64,000 bases of DNA from Odoribacter lunatus (GTDB lineage: Bacteria; Bacteroidota; Bacteroidia; Bacteroidales; Marinifilaceae): positions 62,001 to 126,000 of the forward strand of contig NZ_CALPCZ010000003.1 of the NCBI RefSeq assembly GCF_943193135.1, read 5' to 3'. Positions 51,606 through 61,089 of this stretch are shown one piece after another. The position numbers and the translations under genes are program-made. The first letter of the stretch is position 1; each line of letters opens with the position of its first letter. Below the pieces are notes generated by a model. That model searched no databases. It was not told where the DNA came from and saw only the letters and a program-made list of their open reading frames with translations.

Positions 51606-53944
51606 AAAAGAGTTTAAGTTTATTCGTGGGACTGTTGTGTTTCGGAACCGTTTTTTCCCAGGATGTACAGCCTTCGGAAGAAATGAAAAAAGTAGCGGAG
51701 CAATTGCATTTGCAAGAGATAAAGAAAGGGGATGCGCGTTTGGAGTTCCCCGCTGTCCCGGAAGGGTATGTATTGAAACTGGTGGGTACGGACCGTCTTC
51801 CGGCAGTGGACCGGGAAGGGAATATCGGGAAGGTACTGACGGATGCGGAGGTGCATTTTTATTTCCGTCTGGAAAATACGCAGTCGGGTGAGGTATTGGA
51901 TGTCACTCATTTGAGTGGCGTAGTTCCCGGTAATAAGCCGGCAATTGCCGGCGGGAATACTTGTCCGGAGGTGATACCGGCCATACGGGAATGGTGGGGA
52001 GGCAAAGGTGAGTTGGCGTGGTCGGGTAAAGCGGATATAGTCGTTGATGCCCGGTATGCAAAAGGGTTGCGCGAGAAGGCGCAGATATTGGCGGACGATT
52101 TGAATACGCTTTATGCGTTGAAATGCGGGGTGAAAGAAGGTGTTGCGGGAGAGGGGGATGTCTTTTTGACGCTGGAGACGGATGACCGGCAGCTGGGCGA
52201 GGAAGGTTACCGAATGAGCATCGGCAATCAGATTAGAATAGAAGGCGTGGATGCCAATGGCGTTTTCTGGGGTACGCGCACGTTGTTGCAGATAGCGGAG
52301 CGGAACGGCTTGCATTTTCCGGTGGGGGAAATCCGGGATTATCCGAAGTATTCCCGTCGCGGATTTATGCTGGATGTGGCGCGGAAATTTTTCCGTCTGG
52401 AGTTTTTGCAGGCGTATGTGAAGATTATGGCCTATTATAAGATGAACGAATTCCATGTGCATCTGAACGACAACGGCTTCATACAGTTCTTCGACAATGA
52501 CTGGGATAAGACGTATGCGGCTTTCCGGCTGGAATGCGAGACATTCCCCGGGTTGACGGCCGAGGACGGTTTTTATACCAAGCGTCAGTTCACGGATTTG
52601 CAGCTGGCAGGTATGGCGCATGGGGTGAATGTGTTGCCGGAGATTGATATTCCGGCTCATTCCCTTGCTTTTTCGCATTACCGCAAGTCTTTGGGCAGCA
52701 CCAAGTACGGCATGGATCACCTGGATTTGTCCAATCCGGAGATTTATCCTTTCTTCGATAGCCTGCTGATGGAGTATATTGGAGGGTCTTCGCCCGTGTT
52801 CGTGGGGCCGGAAGTGCATATCGGCACGGATGAGTATGCCAAGGAGGAAGCGGAAAGCTTCCGTCATTTTACGGACCACTATCTGAAATATGTTCAGAGT
52901 TTCGGCAAACGAGCCCGCTTGTGGGGGGCACTGACGCATGCGCAGGGCACTACGCCTGTGACGTCTGAAAATGTCATCATGAATGCGTGGTATAACGGCT
53001 ATGCCGATCCCCAGGAGATGATGAAGCAGGGATACGATTTAATCAGTACGCCTGACGGCTGGCTGTATATCGTGCCGGCGGCGGGATATTATTACGATTA
53101 CTTGAATCTGGAGAAATTATACAACGACTGGGAACCTGTCCAGATAGGCAGTCAGCTGTTCCCCGCAGGGCATCCGCAGATTTTGGGCGGCACGTTTGCC
53201 GTGTGGAACGACCATTGCGGCAACGGTATTTCGGAGAAAGATGTGCACCACCGGGCTTTTCCTGCGATGCAGGTGCTGGCGCAAAAGATGTGGATGGGGA
53301 AGTCGGAGGTTGCCTATCCGGAGTTCGCCGGAGTGGCTGCCGGAGTGTGCGAGGCTCCCGGTGTGAATCTGATGGGCAAAATTCCCTCTGTTGGGGAGAC
53401 GGTTGCGGATTACCGCTTTGCTTCTGACGGCGGAAAGGATTTCTCCGGCAACGGCTATGATTTTAAGGTTAAGAAATCGAAAGGAAAAGGGTTGGTGCTG
53501 AATGGAAATACGGTTGTCGAAACACCGTTGGCGGAAATCGGCTATGATTATACGGTAGAGTTTGAAATGGTGCCTTTTGCCGGAATGAAACAGGAAGCCG
53601 TGCTGTTTGCCTCCCCGAATGCGTCGGTGGTATATACGCCGGAGCATAAGCTCGGATTCCGGCGGGACGGTTATTTCTATACTTTTTCCCATGCCTTTCA
53701 ACCGGGAGTGCCGGCAAAGGTAAAGATTGTCGGGGATGCGAAGGGAACGTCTTTGTATGTGAATGGTGAGAAGGCGGAGCATCTGGGCGTGGAAAAGAAA
53801 CTATTCAAGACACTGAAAGGCAAGGAGAGTGCGATGTATATCCAGCATACACTGGTATTTCCGCTGCAATATATCGGAAGTACGGAGAATGGATTCTGCG
53901 GGGAGCTCCGGAGTCTGAGAGTGTATAACAGAAAAATGGAATAA
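51602..53944 (+). CDS. GH20 hexosaminidase with LamG-like domain
   Basis: This is a 780-residue protein with a signal peptide (SLFVGLLCFGTVFSQ). An N-terminal accessory region (~25-220, GH20b-like at the end) leads to the GH20 barrel (~240-560). The catalytic pair is in EVHIGTDEYAKEEA (~405), where most family members have H-x-G-G-D-E. The C-terminal ~200 residues are a LamG/concanavalin-like sugar-binding domain (DYTVEFEMVPF, ending SLRVYN). It removes terminal N-acetylhexosamine or a related unit from host or diet glycans. The G-T-D-E-Y variant hints at a subfamily with other linkage preference. Confidence 0.9.
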   Translation: MKKSLSLFVGLLCFGTVFSQDVQPSEEMKKVAEQLHLQEIKKGDARLEFPAVPEGYVLKLVGTDRLPAVDREGNIGKVLTDAEVHFYFRLENTQSGEVLDVTHLSGVVPGNKPAIAGGNTCPEVIPAIREWWGGKGELAWSGKADIVVDARYAKGLREKAQILADDLNTLYALKCGVKEGVAGEGDVFLTLETDDRQLGEEGYRMSIGNQIRIEGVDANGVFWGTRTLLQIAERNGLHFPVGEIRDYPKYSRRGFMLDVARKFFRLEFLQAYVKIMAYYKMNEFHVHLNDNGFIQFFDNDWDKTYAAFRLECETFPGLTAEDGFYTKRQFTDLQLAGMAHGVNVLPEIDIPAHSLAFSHYRKSLGSTKYGMDHLDLSNPEIYPFFDSLLMEYIGGSSPVFVGPEVHIGTDEYAKEEAESFRHFTDHYLKYVQSFGKRARLWGALTHAQGTTPVTSENVIMNAWYNGYADPQEMMKQGYDLISTPDGWLYIVPAAGYYYDYLNLEKLYNDWEPVQIGSQLFPAGHPQILGGTFAVWNDHCGNGISEKDVHHRAFPAMQVLAQKMWMGKSEVAYPEFAGVAAGVCEAPGVNLMGKIPSVGETVADYRFASDGGKDFSGNGYDFKVKKSKGKGLVLNGNTVVETPLAEIGYDYTVEFEMVPFAGMKQEAVLFASPNASVVYTPEHKLGFRRDGYFYTFSHAFQPGVPAKVKIVGDAKGTSLYVNGEKAEHLGVEKKLFKTLKGKESAMYIQHTLVFPLQYIGSTENGFCGELRSLRVYNRKME

Positions 53945-53946
53945 GC

Positions 53947-55563
53947 ATGAAGGGATGGTGCTGGCTGCTGTGTCTGCTTTGCGGTATTCAGATGGGACGG
54001 GGACAGGCTCTGATTCCTTGTCCTGTGGATGTAAAGGCGCTTCCGCAGGAGGAATATGTGTTCGGCGACAAGGTCGTGATAGCTTTGTTGTCCGAAGGGT
54101 TGGAGAATGAGGCGGAGGAATTGCGGCAGGTGGTGAAGGACCGGACAGGGCGGGAGCCGGAGATTGTGCGTAGCGGGAAAATGCCGAATGGGGCGGTTTG
54201 CCTGAAACTGGATGCCGGGCTGTCGGAGACGGAGAGATATGAACTGACGGTAAACTCTTCAAATGTCTGTATTGCCGGTAAGACGGCGGCAGGTGTTTTT
54301 TACGGTATTCAGACATTCGACCAGCTTTTGGCGGAGAACGGAGGAAATACGGTGTGTACGGCTGTCGGGGGCGTGCGGATTACGGATAGTCCCCGATTCG
54401 GTTACCGGGCGTTGATGCTTGACCCTGCCCGGCATTTTATCCCGCTGGAGGAGGTGAAACGTTTTATCGATTTGATGGCGCGTTTTAAATTCAATGTACT
54501 GCAACTTCATCTTACCGATGACCAGGGATGGCGGATAGAAATCAAGGCTTATCCCGATTTGACGGGGAAGGGGGCGTACCGCAATCCCCAGGGGGGCATG
54601 AACGGTCCCGATAACGGATATTATACGCAGGAGGAGTTGAAGGAACTGGTGGCGTATGCCGCCCGCAAGCATGTGGAAATTGTGCCGGAGCTGGATATTC
54701 CCGGACATACGGCTGCTGCCATTCATGCCTATCCGCATCTGGGATGTTTGCGGGGCGATTCTGTACCGTTGGTGTTGGGAAAATCGACCGACCGCATGCT
54801 TTGTGCGGCAGAGGAAGGAACGTATGAGTTTTACGACAAGGTCATAGGGGAAGTGAGCCGTTTGTTTCCTTCCCGGAGAATCCACTTGGGAGGCGATGAA
54901 GCCGTGATGGAGAAGAATTGGGGCGTGTGTCCCCGCTGCCGTGCGCTGATGGAACGGCAAGGTTTCCGGAAGACAGATGAGCTGATGGGCTATTTCTTTG
55001 AGAGGATAGAAAAGACGGTGAAGCGGAACGACAAAGAGATGCTGTTGTGGTGCGAGCTGGACAATATCCGCATGCCTGCCGAAAGGTTTCTTTTCGATTA
55101 TCCGAAAGACTGTACACTGTTTACGTGGCGAATGGGTCTGACGCCCAGAACGATAGAACTGACCGCGCGTGCCGGAATCAAACTGATAGCTTCGCCCGGG
55201 GAATATTGTTATTTCGATTATCCTCAATGGAAGGGCGATTTGCCGGAATTTAACAACTGGGGCATGCCTCTTTTGCCGTTGCGGCAGGCGTATGCCTTTG
55301 ACCCCGGTTATGGTCTGCCGCCGGAGGAACAGGGGCACATTATCGGCGTGGCGGGGTTGTTATGGGGAGAAGCGATGGCCGATATGAACCGGATTACGTA
55401 TATGGCTTTTCCGAGGGCGCTGGCTTTGGCGGAAGCCGGGTGGAGCCGGATGGAAAACCGGGACTGGGAGTCTTTTAAGAACCGGATGTATCCGCTGTTG
55501 GCGGATTTAATGCGAAAAGGCGTCAGTTTCCGGGTACCGTTTGAGGTTTCCGGGTCACATTAA
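53947..55563 (+). CDS. GH20 beta-N-acetylhexosaminidase
   Basis: This is a 538-residue protein with a short signal peptide (WCWLLCLLCGIQMGRGQA). GH20b domain at ~20-140, then the catalytic barrel beginning GYRALMLDPARHFIPLEEVK. The catalytic Asp-Glu are in IHLGGDEAVMEKNW (~316). TAGIQTFDQ-like and WGEAMAD segments complete the substrate pocket. It is the classical type, unlike its neighbour upstream, so the pair likely handles different linkages. The 3' end overlaps the convergent patatin gene by 41 bp. Confidence 0.95.
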   Translation: MKGWCWLLCLLCGIQMGRGQALIPCPVDVKALPQEEYVFGDKVVIALLSEGLENEAEELRQVVKDRTGREPEIVRSGKMPNGAVCLKLDAGLSETERYELTVNSSNVCIAGKTAAGVFYGIQTFDQLLAENGGNTVCTAVGGVRITDSPRFGYRALMLDPARHFIPLEEVKRFIDLMARFKFNVLQLHLTDDQGWRIEIKAYPDLTGKGAYRNPQGGMNGPDNGYYTQEELKELVAYAARKHVEIVPELDIPGHTAAAIHAYPHLGCLRGDSVPLVLGKSTDRMLCAAEEGTYEFYDKVIGEVSRLFPSRRIHLGGDEAVMEKNWGVCPRCRALMERQGFRKTDELMGYFFERIEKTVKRNDKEMLLWCELDNIRMPAERFLFDYPKDCTLFTWRMGLTPRTIELTARAGIKLIASPGEYCYFDYPQWKGDLPEFNNWGMPLLPLRQAYAFDPGYGLPPEEQGHIIGVAGLLWGEAMADMNRITYMAFPRALALAEAGWSRMENRDWESFKNRMYPLLADLMRKGVSFRVPFEVSGSH

Positions 55564-56308
55564 ACTCTTTTAGCGTTTCTTTAGCGGCTAGGTATCCCTG
55601 TTCGTAAATCTCTTTTGCCCGGTTGAGGTCAAATATACTGAAACGAATCATATCGTCAGGGGCGATGACGAGGTCGGCCAGATTCTTATCTATTTTACTG
55701 TTGGAAGCGAGGGAGAGGTGCAAGGAACGTTCCGCAATATGAAGCATGTTGGCAATGTTCCGTTTTTTGTCAATGGAATTGATTTCCACCGCGATGACTT
55801 TTTCGCATAAATTTCGGATGGGGCGTACGGGCAGGTTCATGAATACTCCGCCGTCTACGTAATTGATTCCGTCGATTTTTGTGGGGGTGAAAAGAATAGG
55901 AATCGAGCAGGAGGCGACGACGCAGGGAATGAGTTCGCCTTTGTTGAAATGCACAGATGTGGCATTTTTCATATCGGTAGCCGTAACAACCAAAGGAATT
56001 TTCAGGTCGTCGAAGGTTTGTATTTGCAAAAAGTCTTTCAGATGATTTCTCATTTTTGACATGGACATCAACCCGCTTTTGGACAGGGTAAAACGGGCAA
56101 AGTTCATCATTTTTTTATGTGTGAAGAAATGAAGGCATTCTTCCGGATGCCTTTCGGTGGCGAGCATCGCTCCGGCGATGGCTCCCGCACTGGTGCCCGA
56201 AATAATATCGGGTTTTATTCCGTATTCCTTCATCGCCTGCATTACGCCGAAATGGGCGAGCCCTCGTGCACCTCCTCCGCTGAGTGCTAAACCTAACTTG
56301 TATTTCAT
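55523..56308 (-). CDS. Patatin-like phospholipase
   Basis: This is a 261-residue protein. The oxyanion-hole Gly-rich loop is LSGGGARGLAHFGV (~10), the nucleophile lies in GTSAGAIAGA (~40), and the Asp of the dyad in YVDGGVFMNLP (~152). No signal peptide, so it is likely a cytoplasmic or membrane-associated lipase. A minus-strand promoter (56528-56557) inside the putative invertible segment could drive it. Confidence 0.93.
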   Translation of the reverse strand: MKYKLGLALSGGGARGLAHFGVMQAMKEYGIKPDIISGTSAGAIAGAMLATERHPEECLHFFTHKKMMNFARFTLSKSGLMSMSKMRNHLKDFLQIQTFDDLKIPLVVTATDMKNATSVHFNKGELIPCVVASCSIPILFTPTKIDGINYVDGGVFMNLPVRPIRNLCEKVIAVEINSIDKKRNIANMLHIAERSLHLSLASNSKIDKNLADLVIAPDDMIRFSIFDLNRAKEIYEQGYLAAKETLKEFNVTRKPQTVPGN

Positions 56309-56489
56309 AACTACCTTTTTTTGAAAAGTAGTATTTGTACGGATAACAGGTTTATAAAGTAAAGAGCCATCCGGATAAATATCCTTAATTTATAATAAAT
56401 AAATGGAGACCCCGGATAGAGGAGCGGCAGCCACCTGTGAAAATGGTTAATATTGCTTATAACTGGTTGTTTTTAAGTGGAATACATGA

Positions 56490-56512
56490 CCAAAAAAAGG
56501 GTAGGTTTAAAT
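56490..56512 (+). repeat. Left inverted repeat of second putative invertible segment
   Basis: This 23-bp word pairs with 56610-56631 with only a small mismatch (GG against C): CCAAAAAAA and a perfect 12-bp part GTAGGTTTAAAT. Confidence 0.55.
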
Positions 56513-56527
56513 AAGCGGAGAGTTTCG

Positions 56528-56557
56528 CAAAATTAACAATTTTTTAAACGTGTCAAA
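56528..56557 (-). promoter_or_regulatory. Promoter inside second invertible segment
   Basis: Minus-strand TTTG (56554-56557), 18 bp, then TAATTTTG (56528-56535), a good Bacteroidetes promoter. As given it points to the patatin gene; inverted, it would point to the HU-like and LRR genes. Confidence 0.6.
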
Positions 56558-56609
56558 GTCTTCATACTCAAAACGATAATTTTTTTCCCTGTTTCGCAAA
56601 ACTCCGTCC

Positions 56610-56631
56610 ATTTAAACCTACGTTTTTTTGG
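56610..56631 (-). repeat. Right inverted repeat of second putative invertible segment
   Basis: Inverted partner of 56490-56512, about 90 bp before the HU-like gene. No gene lies in 56309-56720. Confidence 0.55.
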
Positions 56632-56720
56632 GCGGAGTTTCTCGAAAACCCCGTATTTCCAACGGAAAGGAGGTCAATAAAAGGAAGTACGTTTATTTAT
56701 TCATCATTAAAAAAAAGATT

Positions 56721-57173
56721 ATGACATTACTTTACAAGAAAATCCAGCGTGTGAATCCGTTAAAGAAAGACGAACCCCGTAAATGGTATCCGGTGGTAAA
56801 AAGTTTGGGTACGTTGGGCGAAAAAGAGGTTGCCAAGCGTATTTCCGAGGAAACGACCTTAAACCCGAAAGAGGCGGAGATGGCATTGGCACAATTGGAG
56901 AAAGTACTGATTAGCGGATTGCTGGACGGCTATACGGTGAAAATCGGAGACTGGGGCACGTTTCAGGTGACGGTGAATGCAACCGGTGCGGATACGGAAA
57001 AGGAAGCCACCGCTTCAAAAATTACGAAAGTAAATATCCGCTTCACCGCCGGACAATCTTTACGGGAGGCCGCGCAGAAAGCCACATTCCGTTCGGCAGC
57101 AGATTTTGTTGGCACTAACGGAAATGCTAACGGAGGAACGGAGAATATCGGAGGGGAAACCGGGGAAGGGTAA
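56721..57173 (+). CDS. HU/IHF-like DNA-binding protein
   Basis: The protein has 150 residues from ATG 56721 (MTLLYKKIQRVNPLKK); the frame is open upstream but that part has no family similarity. The N-terminal ~115 residues fit the Bacteroidales HU-like fold: KRISEETTLNPKEAEMALAQ, then DGYTVKIGDWGTFQVTV and IRFTAGQSLREA. The tail is Gly/Asn-rich. Such proteins bend or coat DNA and are often found next to surface-glycan or surface-protein genes, as here. Confidence 0.87.
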   Translation: MTLLYKKIQRVNPLKKDEPRKWYPVVKSLGTLGEKEVAKRISEETTLNPKEAEMALAQLEKVLISGLLDGYTVKIGDWGTFQVTVNATGADTEKEATASKITKVNIRFTAGQSLREAAQKATFRSAADFVGTNGNANGGTENIGGETGEG

Positions 57174-57184
57174 CTTTTTCTCCA

Positions 57185-57246
57185 TATCTTGCCCAAGATA
57201 GGTTGCCTATCTTGGGCATCTTCTTGTCTGTATCTTGCCCAAGATA
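57185..57246. repeat. Tandem palindromes between HU-like and LRR genes
   Basis: TATCTTGCCCAAGATA occurs at 57185-57200 and again at 57231-57246. Between them lies a 13-bp perfect stem (57190-57202 with 57206-57218, loop TTG). Could be an attenuator, terminator or operator cluster. Confidence 0.6.
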
Positions 57247-57357
57247 CAAGGAGTATTTCGGGCAAGGTGTCCGGAAGAGGATAATCGAAACAGATACTGA
57301 ATTATAAACGAGACAATAAACCGAATAAAATATCAATAGATTAAAAAACAGAAAAAG

Positions 57358-60300
57358 ATGAAAAGAGTATTGTATGGGATGCTGTGCTTGTTGCTGGTGG
57401 CAGGGTGCAGCAAGGATAAAATAGAGGAAGACACCCCTGTATTGCCGGATGATGTTACATTAGAGCTTTCCGCAACGGATCTCGTTTTCGAGTCCGGTGG
57501 CGGAAAACAGGAGTTCACCATTACAAGCAATGCGGAGTGGACGATTACCAACGAGAGCGAATGGTGTACGACGGATGTTACTTCCGGCAAGGGAGACAAG
57601 ACCGTCACCGTAACGGTGGCAACTTCCGCCGAGACGGAAGACCGCAACCTGAATCTCTCCGTTAGGGCAGGAGAGCAGACGAGTGTACTCACTGTGACCG
57701 AGAAACACGGCAACGCCTTGATATTGGCAAAGGACAAATTCGACCTTCCGCAGGACGGCGGGGACGTGTCGATTGATGTTAAAAGCGATGTGGAAGAGGT
57801 CATCATTCCCGCTGAATATCAGTCGTGGATTACTCTGGCGCCCGACACGAGAGCGGCACAGATTAAGTGCTACGTATTCATTATTCTGGAGCAGAAGGGT
57901 AAAGATGGAAGATGGGGGTACATCATCTTCAAGAGCGGTGAGCGGAGCGATACGGTGTTTATCTTCCAGGCACCCGAAGAGCGTTTGATATTGTCGGAAG
58001 ACACGTGCCGCGTATCGGGCAAGGGCGGAGATTTGACGGTGGAACTGAAGTCGAACATCGTCTACGACGTGACCATCCCAGCAGCCGCTGCGTCGTGGGT
58101 TAACCAGGTAACGGAGCGTTCTTTCCGGAGCGACCGTTTGAAACTGCACATCGAGGCCGACACGACTGTCGACCGGAACACGGAGATAGTGATTAAAAAC
58201 CGGTATGGCGATGAGACCGACACGCTGTACATCCGGCAGACCTCCACGCAATCGCCCAAAGAAGACATCACCTCGGCATTCGACCCAGCCTTTGCGGGTT
58301 TGTTGCAGCGGTTGGGTTACATCCCCGATTCTACCCGGATATTAAGAGAAAACATACAACATATCGACTCGCTCGTTGTCTATTGGAAAGCTTTGACCTC
58401 CTTAAAAGGGATTGAATACTTTGAATCGTTGAGAAAGTTGTATTGCGGTTCTAATCGGCTCACATCGTTGGATGTAAGTAATAATACGGCATTAACCCAC
58501 TTGAATTGCAGTTCTAATCAACTCACGTCTTTGGATGTAAGTAAAAATACGGCATTGACCCAGTTGTATTGTAGCTCTAATCAACTCACTTCTTTGAATA
58601 TAAGTAATTGTACTGCATTAGCCATATTATATTGTCAGACAAATCAACTTACGTCTTTGGATGTAAGCAAGAACACGGCACTGGAACAACTGTACTGTCA
58701 AGAAAATCAACTTAAATCGTTGGATATTAGTAATAATATGGTATTGACCAATTTGTATTGTGGTAATAATCAACTCACGTTATTAGATGTAAGTAAGAAT
58801 ACAGCATTGGTTCAATTGGGTTGTAACGGTAATCAATTGACTTCTTTGGATGTAAACAAGAATACTGCATTGGGCAGCTTGTTTTGTTATTCTAATCAAC
58901 TTACGTCTTTGGATATAAGCCGGGACACGGCATTGACAATACTGTATTGTTATAATAATCCTGGCGACGGGAAAGCTATCTTCCCTGTGACTGCTTGGTT
59001 TTATGACAATGATATTCCGTCTGGTTTTGGGTATGTAAAAAATTGGAGCTACGGAGACAACATCATCACCATCAGGTTTCAAACGGAGGAAGACATAAAA
59101 GACATTACGGCGGACTTCGACCCCGAATTTGCCAAAGTGTTGCAGGAAAATGGCTATATTCCCGATGCCGCCCATATTACCTTGGGGGATGTCAAAGGCA
59201 TAAAGGCGTTATATATATATGCAACAGAAGCGGATTATCAAGCCGGTAAGGGACTGACCTCTTTAAAAGGAATCGAGTATTTTGAATCCTTAACCAATCT
59301 GTATTGTGAAAATAATCAACTTACTTCGTTGGATTTGAGTCAGAATACGGCATTAACCGATGTGAGTTGTTATGACAATCAGCTCACCTCTTTGAATGTC
59401 ACGAAAAACACCGCACTGACATCCTTAGCTTGCGGTGGCAACCGATTGACTGCATTGGACGTGAGTAAAAACACGGCCTTGACCTACTTGTCGTGCGGTT
59501 CTAATCAGCTTACCTCTTTGGATGTAAGCCGGAACACGGCCTTGGTTGAATTACGTTGTTTAGAGAATCAATTGACTTCTTTAAATGTGGGCATAAACAC
59601 GGTGCTAACCAAGTTGTGGTGTCACTTCAATAAACTTGCCTCGTTGGATGTGAGCGGATGCACGGCGTTGGATTACTTGCGTTGCAACGATAATCCCGGT
59701 GATGAAAAAAATATCTTTTCATTAACGGTTTGGAATGACTATAAGAATACAATTCGTATCGCTATAGACGATTATAATGGAACGGTAATGAATAGAGGGG
59801 AAGCATGGGAGTATGAAGGTAAAAAAGTCTGGTTCCGACTTTTAAATGAAAAATACAGTAAAGACATCACGGCAGACTTCGACCCCGGTTTCGCTAAAGC
59901 ATTACAAGAAAAAGGCTATATCCCTGATGCTTCCCATATCATTAGGGGGGAAACAAAACTACTTACTTTAAGTTATTTAGATTTTAGTAGAACAGAAGCG
60001 GATTATCAAGCCGGCAAAGGCTTGACCTCCCTGGCAGGAATCGAGTATTTTGAATCTTTGACCTATTTAAGTTGCGCCTATAATCAACTCACGTCTTTGG
60101 ATGTAACTAAAAATACGGGCTTGGGCAGATTGTCTTGTGATTATAATCAACTCACGTCTTTGGATGTGAGCAAGAATACGGTATTGACTAATTTGTCTTG
60201 TGGTTATAATCAACTCACGTCTTTGGATATAGGCAAAAATACGGCATTGGTCAATTTATATTGCCCTTTTAATCAAATTACATCTTTGGATGTAAGTGGT

Positions 60301-60939
60301 TGTACTGCATTAACAAGCTTGTATTGCGTTTATAATCAATTTACCTCTTTGAATTTAAGTGGTTGTACAACATTGACTGAATTAGGGTGCGGTGGCAATC
60401 AACTTTCATTTTTGGATATAAGCGGTTGTACGGCGTTGACTGAGTTGAATTTTAATAGTTTTCAATTTACGTCTTTGAATGCAAGCGGTTGTACAGCATT
60501 AACTAAATTAGACTGTTCTAACAATCAACTAACCTTTTTGGATGTAAGTAATTGCACTGCGCTGACCACGTTGACTTGTTATTGGAATAGACTTACATCT
60601 TTAGATGTGAGCGGTTGTACAGCATTGACCACATTGGGATGTAGTCATAATCAACTCATATCGTTAGATGTAAGTGATTGCACTGTGTTAACTACACTGA
60701 GGTGCAGTTCTAATCAACTTACATCCTTGGATGTAACCAAGAATGTAGCATTGATTACGTTGGAGTGCAGTGGTAATCCTGGTGACGGGGAGAGCTTTTT
60801 TCCGGTGACGGCGTGGTTTGATAACAATACAGTTCCGGGAAATATGAAATTTACTTACGAAGAAGACAGTAGTTTTGACGGTAAAAGTTGGACGTATGAC
60901 GGCAAAACCATTACCATAGATTTCCGTAAGGCGGAGTGA
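57358..60939 (+). CDS. BACON/LRR surface lipoprotein
   Basis: This is a 1193-residue protein. Lipobox LLLVAGCSKD gives lipidation at Cys-19 or so. Two or three BACON-like beta domains fill ~30-300 (SGGGKQEFTITSNAEWTITN). Then come long runs of 21-residue leucine-rich repeats, consensus LTSLDVSKNTALTxLxCxxN, in three blocks. Each block is preceded by DITADFDPEFAKVLQENGYI or a variant with YIP next. The blocks look like internal duplications. Such proteins sit on the outer membrane facing outward and bind proteins or glycans. It is downstream of a candidate phase switch. Confidence 0.9.
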   Translation: MKRVLYGMLCLLLVAGCSKDKIEEDTPVLPDDVTLELSATDLVFESGGGKQEFTITSNAEWTITNESEWCTTDVTSGKGDKTVTVTVATSAETEDRNLNLSVRAGEQTSVLTVTEKHGNALILAKDKFDLPQDGGDVSIDVKSDVEEVIIPAEYQSWITLAPDTRAAQIKCYVFIILEQKGKDGRWGYIIFKSGERSDTVFIFQAPEERLILSEDTCRVSGKGGDLTVELKSNIVYDVTIPAAAASWVNQVTERSFRSDRLKLHIEADTTVDRNTEIVIKNRYGDETDTLYIRQTSTQSPKEDITSAFDPAFAGLLQRLGYIPDSTRILRENIQHIDSLVVYWKALTSLKGIEYFESLRKLYCGSNRLTSLDVSNNTALTHLNCSSNQLTSLDVSKNTALTQLYCSSNQLTSLNISNCTALAILYCQTNQLTSLDVSKNTALEQLYCQENQLKSLDISNNMVLTNLYCGNNQLTLLDVSKNTALVQLGCNGNQLTSLDVNKNTALGSLFCYSNQLTSLDISRDTALTILYCYNNPGDGKAIFPVTAWFYDNDIPSGFGYVKNWSYGDNIITIRFQTEEDIKDITADFDPEFAKVLQENGYIPDAAHITLGDVKGIKALYIYATEADYQAGKGLTSLKGIEYFESLTNLYCENNQLTSLDLSQNTALTDVSCYDNQLTSLNVTKNTALTSLACGGNRLTALDVSKNTALTYLSCGSNQLTSLDVSRNTALVELRCLENQLTSLNVGINTVLTKLWCHFNKLASLDVSGCTALDYLRCNDNPGDEKNIFSLTVWNDYKNTIRIAIDDYNGTVMNRGEAWEYEGKKVWFRLLNEKYSKDITADFDPGFAKALQEKGYIPDASHIIRGETKLLTLSYLDFSRTEADYQAGKGLTSLAGIEYFESLTYLSCAYNQLTSLDVTKNTGLGRLSCDYNQLTSLDVSKNTVLTNLSCGYNQLTSLDIGKNTALVNLYCPFNQITSLDVSGCTALTSLYCVYNQFTSLNLSGCTTLTELGCGGNQLSFLDISGCTALTELNFNSFQFTSLNASGCTALTKLDCSNNQLTFLDVSNCTALTTLTCYWNRLTSLDVSGCTALTTLGCSHNQLISLDVSDCTVLTTLRCSSNQLTSLDVTKNVALITLECSGNPGDGESFFPVTAWFDNNTVPGNMKFTYEEDSSFDGKSWTYDGKTITIDFRKAE

Positions 60940-60975
60940 AAAAGAAAGTAGAAAAGGTTAAAAAGTAGAAAAGTT

Positions 60976-61005
60976 GAAAGGGAGAGTTTTTCTCCCTTTC
61001 TTTTT
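60976..61005 (+). terminator. Terminator after LRR gene
   Basis: A 10-bp stem GAAAGGGAGA/TCTCCCTTTC (60976-60985, 60991-61000) with TTTTTT after it. Confidence 0.8.
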
Positions 61006-61056
61006 TATCGTGAAGATAACTTATCATGGGAAAGACGTAATTTCATGAATTATAGC

Positions 61057-61064
61057 TACCTTTG
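61057..61064 (+). promoter_or_regulatory. Promoter of KilA-N gene
   Basis: TACCTTTG -7 box, 26 bp before ATG 61090. The -33 box is weak. Confidence 0.5.
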
Positions 61065-61089
61065 TAATAAAACCAAAGCATAAACCACC

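Noticed and set aside
57358-60939. Minus-strand frames within the LRR and other long genes
   Set aside because: They mirror repeat composition of the plus-strand genes and lack independent domain or start signals.
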